From assembly GCF_000004825.1 (NCBI RefSeq), contig NW_008805063.1, positions 992,857 through 1,056,856 on the forward strand: a stretch of 64,000 nucleotides of DNA. The letters are read 5' to 3'. Made by a program: the position numbers and the translations under genes. Below the pieces are notes generated by a model. That model was not told where the DNA came from, searched no databases, and saw nothing but the letters and a program-made list of their open reading frames with translations. This DNA comes from Heterostelium album PN500. Lineage: Eukaryota; Evosea; Eumycetozoa; Acytosteliales; Acytosteliaceae. This document shows, piece by piece, positions 34,696 to 46,087 of this stretch. How positions within the stretch are numbered: the first letter of the stretch is position 1; every line of letters begins with the position of its first letter.

Positions 34696-36070
34696 TTATA
34701 GAACAACAGATGGTTTCTTTGTAAAGATTTGTGGGAAATTGGAAATTAAATGAAAAACGACGGTGTTGGCATCTGCAATTTGTTGAAGTTCATTCTCTGG
34801 ACGTAACCAACTCACTCCAAAGACGATTGATAGATTACTAGGGGTCATAAGTGATTCTTTTGAATTCTCTGCAATCTTGGTGAGCAATTCAGTGCATCTA
34901 TACAAAACACTGTAGTATGGTTCATCCATATGGCAAACACCATGTTTGAGTGCAGAGATCTTTTCATTTTGATCGGCGGGTTTCGATTGAATCTCCATTA
35001 GTTTCTTGATTGTTTTCTTTGGTACTATTGGATCAGGTGTAAATCGAAAATACTGTTTAAATAGCCCTGCGATCTCATTGACCTTGAAGCTGTCCAACTG
35101 ACCGACCGAATTAATTTCACCCTTATCAAATTGTGTTTGAAACTTATCTATCTCTGTTTTTGAACCAGATAATCTAAATATTCCTTCATGATTTACTCCT
35201 ATATAAAAAAAATAATAATGTTAATCAAACAATAAATATTTATGAATAGTTGTTATAGCTATATCACGAAGGAATCTGGTAAAAAAAAACAACTTACTTA
35301 GTGTCAAGAATTCTAAGCATATAGTGATAAGATGTGGAACACCTTTTTCTTTGCATCTCAAGATTGACTCTTCAAGACTGATACCGAAAAATAAGCAATG
35401 TTCAATCGAAGTTAGTTCCATAGTTTCTTCTTTTGGTGCGTTTTTCATTGCCTCGATAACTGTTAATGGTGTGTTCATGATACCTTGTGTTGTCATTGAT
35501 ACGAATTCCATTACACCCACGACCGGTAGCAAGACTACACCTCCTACACCTTTTGCTACACCTTTTGCAAATCCTGCTACACCTTCTCTCTTTGCACCTC
35601 TATACGGTTCAACCTATTTTTGTAGAAAGATTGATATCAAAAGTAAATTAATAATAATTCTTTCTTCTGGAAACTGAATCGAATGAGCTTCATCATTATC
35701 GTCATTCATTTCATCAAACATAATCACATACAACAACACCTTTGGTACCATTAATGATTCCGGAACCAATTGAAACTAACCCTTTGAAGACACCATCGAC
35801 AAATGTTTTTGGAGCCTGTGGCTGTTGTTGTTGTTGTTGATCCGATTGTAGCGATTCATTTGTGCTAACGGTACTCTTTATACCTGTGAAAAAGTTATTT
35901 GAATTTCTATCGAAAAAAATAAAATAAATAAGCTATTATTATTGATTTTTCTAAATATGGTAGGGATATGACGGAACTTACTTATTTATATTTTCACTTG
36001 TTTTTTTGTATGCACTATCATTATTGTTTGTTGGTGTTACATCTTTTTCAGTCATTTGTTGGTAAGACAT
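34696..36070 (-). CDS. RhoGAP-domain protein
   Basis: Exons are 36070-35982, 35906-35732, 35613-35298 and 35198-34696; 360 residues, all junctions in phase. The N-terminal ~130 residues include a Gln tract and a Gly/Val-rich segment (REGVAGFAKGVAKGVGGVVL) that could bind membranes. The RhoGAP domain begins at FGISLEESI. The Arg finger is in GIFRLSG, right after the last splice junction, and the fold continues through LTPSNL-type helices (MTPSNLSIVFGVSW). It should stimulate GTP hydrolysis on Rac/Rho GTPases that control the amoeboid cytoskeleton. Confidence 0.88.
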
Positions 36071-36288
36071 GGTTATTTACTTTTTTGGTGTTACAATCGT
36101 AAAAAAAATGAAATAAACAAAACAAAATAGAAAAGAACAATCTTCTTTTATTCTTTTTTTGCTATTTTGTTGTTTAGATTAAAAATAGAAATATATTATG
36201 AAAAAAAAAAAAAAAAAAATAGATTAATTTTACCATCCCAAAATCAAAACTTTAATTTTGCGAAAAATAAAATTAAAATAAATAAAAT

Positions 36289-36321
<33 letters not shown>

Positions 36322-36944
36322 GTTCAACTGAATTTTGGGAAAATTAATTATTAAGTGGGGTGGTCTAATTCCTTTTACGGATGATATCTTTTTTGGGCAA
36401 AATTGGTGGTCTAAAACCTTGTTTTATGTTGGCATGATGTATTGGACTTCAATTTATTTTATTAATTGCATTTTGTTGGTTGAAATTTAAAAATATGTAT
36501 ACAACTTTCCAAAAAGTCCAATTAGTTTAGTTAATTTATAGATCAAAGAGACAGATACACAAACAGATAGTAAATAAGATAGATTGTATTTATTTCAGTT
36601 ATAACTTGTTTCCTTGCTTTAATATCGATAATCATTTGATATTCCAATATATCATCATCTACCAATCGACAACTTTTCAAATTAATTAATTAATTAAAAT
36701 TAATTTTCACAATTTCATTTCATATGCCATTAATTCACTCTACTATTATTTTTTTTTTGTTTTAGTAGAAGTAAACTCTATTAATATCAAATGTCTATAA
36801 AGTAACTTTGTTTTATAAAAATATTAATAAATATTTAGTTAGTAATAATAATAGTAATAATATTATTTTCCAACAATTAATTAATAATTTTCCAGTTCAA
36901 CAATATTTATAAAAATAATAATAATAAACAAATAAAGATAAATA
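36071..36944. other. Divergent promoter spacer
   Basis: Spacer between the RhoGAP and DUF885 genes, with A runs at about 36201-36220 and 36295-36321. No gene is seen. Confidence 0.6.
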
Positions 36945-39401
36945 ATGTATGCAAGAATAGATTTGGTGCTGTGGGCCAAGCATACGATGACCACAATGTG
37001 TCTGGTGTTGTGCCTGGCGCTGGGGTACATGTTTGGTTGGAAATTCTTTTTGAATGAATTGAAGCGGTTCGAACTGACAGTGGTGATTTTCCTTATCTCG
37101 CTTTTTGCTACGATGTGCTACATCCTACCTACTTTTTATTTCCGTCCATACCGACTGCTGACTTGCATAAACAGAATATTTTACGAGACTTTTTCCACTC
37201 AGTTTATGACACTCACTAGAATTCATGTTCTGGAACGTTATGGAATATCGATCCACAATTCTTTGCTCGACGATATATCACCGTCATTTCGTGCAAAGAG
37301 TAAAGACAAAATAGCGAAAAACATTCGATTGTTACATACTTTTGAGACCAAGGTCCTGAATGATCTAGAGAGAGAGGACAAGGATTCCTTCCAAAATTGG
37401 ATATCTTACAATCTCATGCACTGGTATCTCACCACAACATTATTTGGACACAATCTGCTAGTATATGCACCACCACTCTTTGGAAATATTCCAACCATCT
37501 ATCCATGTAATTCTTATCGTGGTGCAATCTATGCTCTCTATTTGACATTACATTCAATACAATCGGTATGAATTTTTTTAAAAAAACAATATTAATTTTA
37601 GAATTCACAATTACTTACTCTTTTAATTTAATTTTTTTTAATTAATTTATAGTTGGATTGTGAAGATGAAATATATCATTATATAACAAGAATAAGAAGG
37701 ACAAAGAATTATGTGGAGCATATTATTGAGGATTTCGAGTTGAGAATTCGGAAGAATATAACTCCACCCGCGGATACTATTATCAAATCCAACCAACAAA
37801 TTAAAGAATTCATAGAGTTACCAGGAGGTTTCGTAGAGAACCACTTTATCTACCAGAGGGTTAGTCAAGAGATTCACCACTACCACTACAGTACCAGAGT
37901 GAAGATACTAAACTCTTTGAAGAAAGTAATTCTTGATAGCTTTATTCCTCCATTACAGAGGCTAATTGACTATCAAGCTAAATACTTACTGAAAGCAAGA
38001 AAAACTATAGGAGTATGTTTTTTTTTATATATTGCTGAAAATATAGATTTATATTAATTATTAACAATTAATCAATTTTAATGTAAAATAGCTATGGTGT
38101 TTACCTAATGGTGAGGAACTATATAGATTTCACTCTTATTTCTATACTTCGACTACGATGTGTCCAATGGAATTGGCAGAGATTGGGTACAGAGAACTTG
38201 AGAGAATTCAAAGAGATATCATTTTCTTGGCCAAGCCAGAGTTTACTTTTAACAGTACAAAAGAGACATTTGGACAATTCTTGAATAGAATTGTATTTGA
38301 TCCAATATTTAAAATCCGTTCCGATGATATTGGAAAGAAAGAAACATTAACATATTTAAATGAAGTAAGTTAAGATTTTATTTTTTAAAGAAACCTATAA
38401 GGTTTTATTAATGGGATTTACCTTTTTCTTTAGACATACCATGAAACAAGATCAAAGATAGCTGAATTGTTTGAAAATCTTCCAGATTTATCGATTGATT
38501 TCGAGGAGACAGTGGTTGGTCACTTTGAACCAAATCCATTCCTATATAAACCTGCAGTTGGTGATAGAAGTGCTGTGCTATTTGTAAATTTCGACCATGC
38601 ATCTACACACTCCAGACTTTTGAATAAAGTTTCTGTGTTCAAAGAAGGCATCCCAGGACATCATCTTCAACTACTATGTGCCAACAACATAAAGAACGAT
38701 ACTTTTAGAAAATTCTTTGTAAGTATTAATAATAATGTTTTTGTAACTGTTATTTAAAAACTACTTACCAATAAATCTTTGTAAAATAGGTCAACTGTTC
38801 ATTCTATGATGGTTGGGGTCATTATGCTGAAGGTTTGGCAGTGGAATACGGTTGGTTAAAAAGCAAATGGGAGAAACTCGCCCATCATATTATGGATTTA
38901 AGATCGTAAGTAATTTAATAGTAACAAAAGTTGTTGTTTAGATATCTAAATCTAATTATAATTATCATCTATTTCTAAAGAACATGTAGATTGATTACAG
39001 ATTGTAGTATTCATTTCGAAGGAATCCAATGGAGTAAAGAGAATGCTTCAAAGTTCTTGATTGAGCAGGGTGGATTCGATCTCAATGAAGTCGATCATGA
39101 AGTCAACAAGATTGCTGTGATACCGGGATGGGGACTGTCACAGAAGATCGGACAAATGAAGATCGTTGAAATCAGAGAGTATGCCAAGGCACAGTTGCAA
39201 GAGAGATTCTCAATTCAAAAATTCCATAGTATTGTATTGAACAACGGTTCTTTGCCACTCGATGTCTTGTTTCAAGTGGTAGAGTACTGGATCAACGAAC
39301 AACTCGAACATACTGAAAAGAACATCTACAACCTAAAGAAACAACAACAAGATAGACATACTGAGCATCAACAACAACAAGCACAATATCCAAACAACTA
39401 A
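36945..39401 (+). CDS. Membrane-anchored DUF885 peptidase-like protein
   Basis: Exons are 36945-37565, 37653-38012, 38092-38364, 38434-38718, 38790-38905 and 38981-39401; 691 residues. Two hydrophobic segments near residues 14-34 and 43-65 anchor the N-terminus. The remainder matches the DUF885 family (helical metallopeptidase-like fold): VVGHFEPNPFLY, the signature FKEGIPGHHLQL and FYDGWGHYAEGLAVEYG. In most relatives the signature begins HExxPGHH; here the first His is Lys, so a zinc-ligand or catalytic role of that position may be lost. The tail is Gln-rich. Confidence 0.82.
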
Positions 39402-39948
39402 TTAGTAGAAGAGAGATAGATAGATTCGATAACACTCATAACTTTATTAAAAAAAAAAAAAAAACCAAAAAAATAAGTGACACCAAGTTTGAAAAAAAAA
39501 AATAACATTAAAATCATATGAAACTAAAAAAAAAAAAAAAAAAAAACATCTTATTTTGGGGTGTCTTTCTGTGCAGTGTTGTTTGAATTATCTTAATCAA
39601 AAATATATATAATTAATCATAACAAAACATTTTTTGATATTTATTTATAACTTGAAGTAATATATTTATATTTATTTGTAATTTTATTTTTCTTTATTTA
39701 TTAGATTTTTTTTTTTGTTTCTTTTTTCAAAAAAGATTGGTCGTTTCTTTGTTTATTCAACTATATTTAATTACAAGAGATTAAGTAAAGTAAACAAATA
39801 TATAAGATAGTTTTAATATAGCACACTGACTCTATATTGAAAGAAAGAAAGAAGGAAGTTGTTGTGTTGTGTTGTGTATATATATAGAAAGTTAGAGTTA
39901 GTTATTTAGTTAGTTATTTAATTAAGAAAGAAAAATAAATAGAAAAAA
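39402..39948. other. AT-rich spacer
   Basis: Homopolymer A runs (about 39449-39465 and 39525-39546) and the promoter of the next gene. Nothing else is seen. Confidence 0.6.
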
Positions 39949-40865
39949 ATGGATGCTATAGTAACAAAAATGGAGGAGACTCTTGAGAGAAAGAAGTCGA
40001 TTGTACAAATAGTTGAAAAGAGAACAAATGCTATTGATTATATTAGAAGAATACATGAAGCTGCATACTATACCAATCAAAAACCACTGCATTGGATGAA
40101 TGTAGCTGCCATACAGAAAACAGACTTTGATAAAGCTGTCGATATACAAAAGAGGTATGTTTATAATATTAGACACTAGTAGTTTAAGGAAAGAAAATAT
40201 ACAAAAACAACAAATCAAATTAATTGAACGACATAATCAACAATACACAAAGATTATTAGGATGGTTTAGTTTAGGTTTAAGTTTAGCACCATTACTCTC
40301 AACGGATAAAGGACCTGCATTTGTTAGAGCGTTGGTTCAATTGATGGAAGAGTATGACTATCACTACGAGACTGGCACTGCAATGCAGGGTATGAAGGTG
40401 CTGCTCTCCAAGAAGCAGCCGACACACACCACCGTCAATGAGAACGACCACATCAAATCAAAGATCGTAAAGATCGGAAACACCGTGATCTACGAGTTCC
40501 TAAAGATCTTTAATATATCGATGGCAAAGGATTTGGATTATTTTCACGTGGTGTTTAGTTTGCTGGAGATCCTCGAGCAGATCTACAAAAAGTTTGATAA
40601 GGAAACCTGCTCGTCAAAGTATGTCTATGAGGCGATCGTCAAGATAGACTCACGGCTCAAACATCAGATATTTGGATTCCTCACAAAGGAGATCGATAAG
40701 ATAGCGGCACAGATCATCAAGGAGCAACTAGAGTTCACCATACTCTGCACCTCCACCAAAGACAGAGACATTCAACAACACCAACAGATACAATCGAAAC
40801 TAGCAAACTCACTGTCATCTTCCACCTCAAACAATGATAAAAATACAAGTTATTCTGATGACTAA
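39949..40865 (+). CDS. Helical protein of unknown function
   Basis: The best model is exon 39949-40154 joined to 40253-40865 (272 residues), the only simple GT/AG pair I found that keeps frame. The acceptor (ACACAAAG) is poor in pyrimidines, so this junction is uncertain. The protein is mostly helical: an N-terminal charged helix (MEETLERKKSIVQIVEKR), a hydrophobic segment (LLGWFSLGLSLAPLLS), then long amphipathic helices ending in a Gln/Ser-rich tail. No known domain is recognised. Exon 2 has coding-strand composition richer in G+C than exon 1. Confidence 0.6.
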
Positions 40866-41393
40866 CACATCTAGTAATCATCATCATAATCAAAACAAAA
40901 ACAAAATAATCAAACAAATAATAATATCAAAACAGAATCAACAACAAAATGATAAAGTAATATACATATATATCTATATATATAATCAACCTTTAATTTA
41001 AATCACTTGTAAAAACATAAACCAACAAATAAACAAATAAAATCATGATAACCATGATTTTAATGTTTAAAAACAAATCAAACTTTTAATACAAATAATG
41101 TTATTTTTTATTATTATTATTATTATACATATTATTATTATTATTATAGAGACAGTGTTGTTGTTTTTTTTTTTTCTTTTGTTTTTGTTTTTTTGTTTTG
41201 ATAAAATCTTTGTAATTGTAATCTAAGGAATGAGATGAGTTGGTTTGGTTTAGTTTGTTGTTTGTATGTTTACATTTCAAATTGATAGATGATTTGTTTT
41301 GTAAAAAACAAGTTGTTTGTTGTTTGCTGTTGTTTGCTGTTGTTGTTTTCGAAACTGCGCCAGATCTTTAAATATAAAGAAAGGAAGATTATT
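40866..41393. other. Convergent 3' flanks
   Basis: A-rich then T-rich 3' ends of two convergent genes with an (ATT)n run near 41111-41150. No gene is seen. Confidence 0.6.
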
Positions 41394-43040
41394 TTATGCC
41401 TTTGGTGGTTCTGGATGTGAGTTTGGACCGTCATCTTTGTCGAAATTGTTGACATATCTAGGAACGGTTCGAACACTCTCCATCAACTCTTCGTTGGTAT
41501 AGACTGGACGGTCAAACTCTAACCAGCCGGGTGCAGAGTACTCAGGTCTCCAAGGACAAACCGATCTCAGGAATTTAAAGTACGGGAAGATCTCACCGGT
41601 CTTTGGATGCACTCTTGTATACCATAGAATCGATGTATTGTGAATCTGATCCCTTGGATCCTTCGATGATTGCAATTGATGGAATCTAATTTGACTAAGT
41701 CTCTCCAGTCTTACTCTAAATGCCCACATAACTATAATAATAATAGCAATAATAGCAATAACAATTAATATAAAAGTTCCACAAACAAACCAACTAAATT
41801 TAAACATACTCTCACCATGACAAACTATAACCACCCTTTTATTTGCACATTCACGTCTCAGTGTTGTAAATGTATGTTCTACTCTTGTACATATATTTGC
41901 AATACTTTCACCTCCTGGTGGTGCCCAAAAGAAACTAAAATATTATTAAAGTATTATTAGTTAAGTTATAAAAACAATAACAACAATAATAATAATAATA
42001 AATAATAATAAAGTAATGATATATTACCTATCTCTTTTTCTTAATTCCATTTCATGACCAAACTTTTCATTCTTTTCAGTCCAAGAGATGTTATCCATTT
42101 TACCTTTGTCACGTTCACGCAATTGAATCTCTGTCAACCATTTCGATTCCTCTAGACCGAGAAGACTTGCGGTTTCCATGGCTCTTACGTACTCACTGGT
42201 GTAGTAACGATCGAATACCTGTGCAATGTTCTCTCTTACCCACTTACCGGCGATCTTGGCCTGTTGGATACCCTTGTCGGTGAGACGATAGGTGGAAGAG
42301 TGTTTCTTTTTGAACTCTGGTGTGTAGGCAGAGAGGTCACCACGCTTGGAACGCGACTGCGCTTCGTTACCCTCGCTCTGACCGTGACGAACCAGAACCA
42401 ACTCGTATGGCCAATCAAAGGTAAAGTTTGGGTTGGATATGGTGGAGCGCAACGCTTCCGAACCCAAACGCTGCTCCAACAGATCGTAGATCTTTCCTTC
42501 GCGACGCATCGACTTTTTCTTTTTTTTCATTGGCCGTGAAATCGAGCTGTTGTCTTCGCTGCCACTGATGTCGCTACTGCCACTCTCACAGATGATACGT
42601 CTGCCATTAAAGTAGGTGTGTTCACTGTCACTCGATTCATCATGGTGAGCATACGTCGACGGATGAACCTGTTGACCAGAGAATATCGGTGAGGTAGAGA
42701 AACTCTTGGGTGATGGCGTACTGATTTTTGGTGGTGGTGGTTCCAATGGATGATGTGAGTTACTACTATTGTTATGAGTATGAGCATGACTGTGACCGGC
42801 TGCTGTTGTTGTTGTGCTACTAGTAGTGTTGTTGTTAGCAGTTGGTAGCAAAGAGGAAGAAGACGATAGAATTGGAGTGGTTGTTTGTGCTGTTGATGGT
42901 GGTGCATCGGGATCATCGAGAGTAACATCAGAATCATTATCCTCATCCTCTACATCCAACAACCTTTTGGTTGTCTTTTTCTCCTCTGGTAAGCATTCAT
43001 CTGCTTTCAATTCTTTTGTATTATCTTCGATATCACTCAT
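41394..43040 (-). CDS. Histidine phosphatase (phosphoglycerate mutase-like) family protein
   Basis: Exons are 43040-42028, 41934-41810 and 41731-41394; 491 residues. The N-terminal ~190 residues are low-complexity (Ser, Thr, His, Pro). The catalytic motif LVRHGQSEGN holds the phospho-accepting His, YTSEYVRAMETA is the second conserved block, and VIVCHGEIMWAFRVRLERL supplies the distal catalytic His. That last block is reconstituted only when the intron 41809-41732 is removed; reading through it would add a false membrane segment. Probably a cytosolic phosphatase rather than a glycolytic mutase. The substrate is unknown. Confidence 0.85.
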
Positions 43041-43295
43041 AATTATACAATATATAAATAAATAAATAAATAAATAATAATATATTTATATAAAATTTAT
43101 AAATTAAAAAATTAATAAGTAAAATTTTTCATTTTTTTTTTTCTATTTTTTGTTTTTTTCAACCCACCATCTTTCTTGATTTGGAAGTGAGAACAAACAT
43201 GTTGATGATCATTATTTTGTTATATTTTTATTATCATTTACAAATTGCTTGTGTGTGTAATCTTTATTTTATTTGATTTCAAACTCATCATTTTT
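43041..43295. other. Spacer between the phosphatase gene and the Asn/Pro-rich gene
   Basis: Short AT-rich spacer with (AATA)n near 43057-43077. No gene is seen. Confidence 0.5.
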
Positions 43296-45188
43296 TTACT
43301 GACGAGGCGATTTCTTGATTTCTCTTGGTGTTATACCGGTTATTGTGGTTTGTTCGTTTTCCAACTCTACAGAGTTAAAATGATCTGCTGATCGCTTTCT
43401 TTGCGATCTTGGACTCTCTCTGGGACTCATTGAATGAAAATTGTTAAAATTTTCAATGAGCCTATTGTAGTCTCTATCAGTGCTGGGTGAAGTCAAATTA
43501 GTATTTGCTATGGTTGTTGTTGTTGTCGGCGTCGTCGTATTGTCATTGGTAGGCAGCAATGTCAACGGAATTGATATTGGTGGTAACACTGGAGCTGATT
43601 CTCTTGAATTCAAATTACTTTGTCTTGCATTTTCTAGTTGGACTTGTAGTATTGGTAGTATTGGTAGTGGCGGTGGTGTTTTTGTTTTGTCGACTCGAGT
43701 TGGTGTTGTTGATATTGGTATGTCTACTCGAATTGGATGTGGTGGTGTTATTGGTATTTCTACTCGAGTTGGTGGTGGTTGTGGTGGTGATGGTATTGAA
43801 AGAGATGGTGGCGAACTAGATAACGGTACACCGAAAACAACAGGTGATATGCGATTCTGGATTGGATATTTGACTTGCGATGGTTGTTCTCTGCTAGCAT
43901 TTCTTTCATTGCTTTGATCTGGATTCTTTTTTTTCTTGTTTTTATTTCCTTTTTTCTTATTCACTTCTTTAGGATTTGGCATCGACCATGGATCTATATT
44001 CTCTATAAGTCTCCAATGTCCACTAGCATTTAAATGATTCTGTCCAGATTCGAATATTTTTTTCGAATGTGATAATATATCCTTTAAAAATAGTACAAAG
44101 CAATTAATAATTTAAACTTTTATATTTCCATTTTCAATTCACCTACCTGAATTTGCTTATGCCAATTTTGTTCATCTATATATACAATTAATTAAACTAA
44201 AATGTTAATTTCTTTTTTATCAATACAAACTAATAAGACCGCATATTTACATTCTTTATTATAGCATAATATACTCCAATGACTTGACATAAAGTCATAA
44301 ATATGATTTTTTAAACTAAAAAATTCTAGATCTGGATAGGCATGTTTAAGACAAAAAATAACAACTCTCATAATATTTGACCATGTATTATGTTGAATTA
44401 ATTTAGGAGGACCTCTTGTACAAACAAGACACCTTCCTGAGAGTGTGCATGGATCTTTGGTTAATTGGTTGTTATTTTGAATGGAATTTAAATCTGTGTT
44501 GTTATTCTTTAGGTTGGTTGTTGTTGTTGTGGTAGTAGTAGTTAATGGACTTGTAGGAGGTGAAGTTGAATATGGTGTTGTATTTTCGGATGATCTGGGT
44601 GATTTTTGGTAAAAAATGACTTTCTTGGATGTTTGGATAGGTGGTGTATTGAAAGTGAGGAACACTATTCGTTGGGGGTGAAGGAGGTGAACAGTGAGGA
44701 TGACTATAAGATTGATAATCTATAAGTTGGGTATGAGAATAGAGATGAGGCCGCTGTGATGATAGATATTGTTGATGTGGTGGAGGTTGATTAGGTGGTT
44801 GATGATGATGCGGTGGAGGGTATGAATGACGATGTGAGTTTATAGGAATTTGTTGATTTATGTGGGATGTGTACATAGGTGGTGGGGGAGGAGATTGACT
44901 ATTATAATATGAATAGTATTGTTGATACGGTGTGGAATTGGTGTCCAAATATGTTTGTTGTGGTTGACGGTAAGCATTTATATAATGTGGGTTTGATATA
45001 TTATTATAGGGATTTTGATTTTTATAATAAGACTGAGGAGGAAGAGATGTTTTGTATGCATTTGTATATAAATTATTTACTCTGTTGCTGTTTTCATTGT
45101 TATTATTGTTATTATTATTGCCACTATTGTTATTGTTATTACTATATTTTTCTTCATTATTTTTACTTGATGAATAATTGTTTTTCAT
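43296..45188 (-). CDS. Asn/Pro-rich protein with a conserved central Cys/His-Trp domain (apparent frameshift)
   Basis: Exons are 45188-44251, 44175-44147 and 44081-43296. Within exon 1 two overlapping frames share the reading: MKNNYSSSKNN... to about SPPSPPTNS, then a second frame from FLTFNTPPIQTSKK onward. No intron explains the change near 44650-44670, so a one-base length error or true frameshift is likely. The conserved part is SGRCLVCTRGPPKLIQHNTW... through HWSILCYNKEYEQNWHKQIQ to SGHWRLIENIDPW. It is ~110 residues and recalls a winged-helix or forkhead-like pattern, but I cannot assign it. The flanks are Asn-, Pro-, Thr- and Lys-rich, as in dictyostelid nuclear proteins. Confidence 0.6.
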
Positions 45189-46087
45189 TTCCTACCTGAG
45201 GGAAGAAAAAAAAAACTATCGAATAAAATTAAAATAATATGGATCAAATATTGATAAGTTTGATTGTGAAAAGGTTGTCATAAAAAAATATTTACTATTC
45301 TGTGTGTTTATAAGTCTATATAAATAGATATGTATCGATTGATTTCAATTATTGATAAGTTGGTACTAGTCTGTGTCAAACATTGTTACAAGTGTGAAGT
45401 ATAATGTTAGGAAAAACAAAGAATAATTGAGAATGATGCGTCAACCAATATGATGAAGTAAAAAGTTTTTACTTCAATGTTTGATTGATTTATAGATTTC
45501 TATTAATTTTGAATTCTGGTAAAGATCAACAACTATGAATAGATGTATATATTGTGACTGTTTTTTGTTGATGGAAAAATTGTTATATCAAATTTTTGTT
45601 TCTACCAAGGTTTTACTCATTTGCAGAGTCTTTTTATAAATTTTTATTTTATTTTATTTTATTTTTTCTCATACCAAAAGAGTGACATGTAGATATGGTG
45701 AGAGACCACCTCCTTTTTATTGATCTATGGAAATTTTTAATATCGTCACCTCAAAATTGAAAACGCTTGCAAGAGTTTTGGTTTTTGCTGACCTAAAAAA
45801 ATCAGCGATCAACTAATTAGGGATCAAAAAAAACAATCGATTTTACCCTTATATTAAATCTTTTGAATACTTTTCCGGCTTTTTATTTTTATTTTTAATT
45901 TTTTTTTTACCAATTTTTGAAAACACGCAACCCAAGGTTGCAATCACCCCAACACTAGGGGTGGTCATCCAAACAAAGTACCAATTAGAGTCAAATTTAA
46001 AACATTCATCAAAAGATATTTTGGTCAAAAAAAAAAAAAAAGAGTTTTTATATTTTCTTCCACAATACGCCCCTTGTTTTAATTTAA
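45189..46087. other. AT-rich spacer
   Basis: Promoter side of the Asn/Pro-rich gene, then the 3' flank of the USP39-like gene, with A and T runs (for example near 46026-46041). No gene is seen. Confidence 0.6.

Noticed and set aside
39949-40252. A 30-base intron giving an exon SLRKENIQKQQIKLIERH...
   Set aside because: The frame is attractive, but the intron would be too short and the frame ends in a stop with no usable donor.
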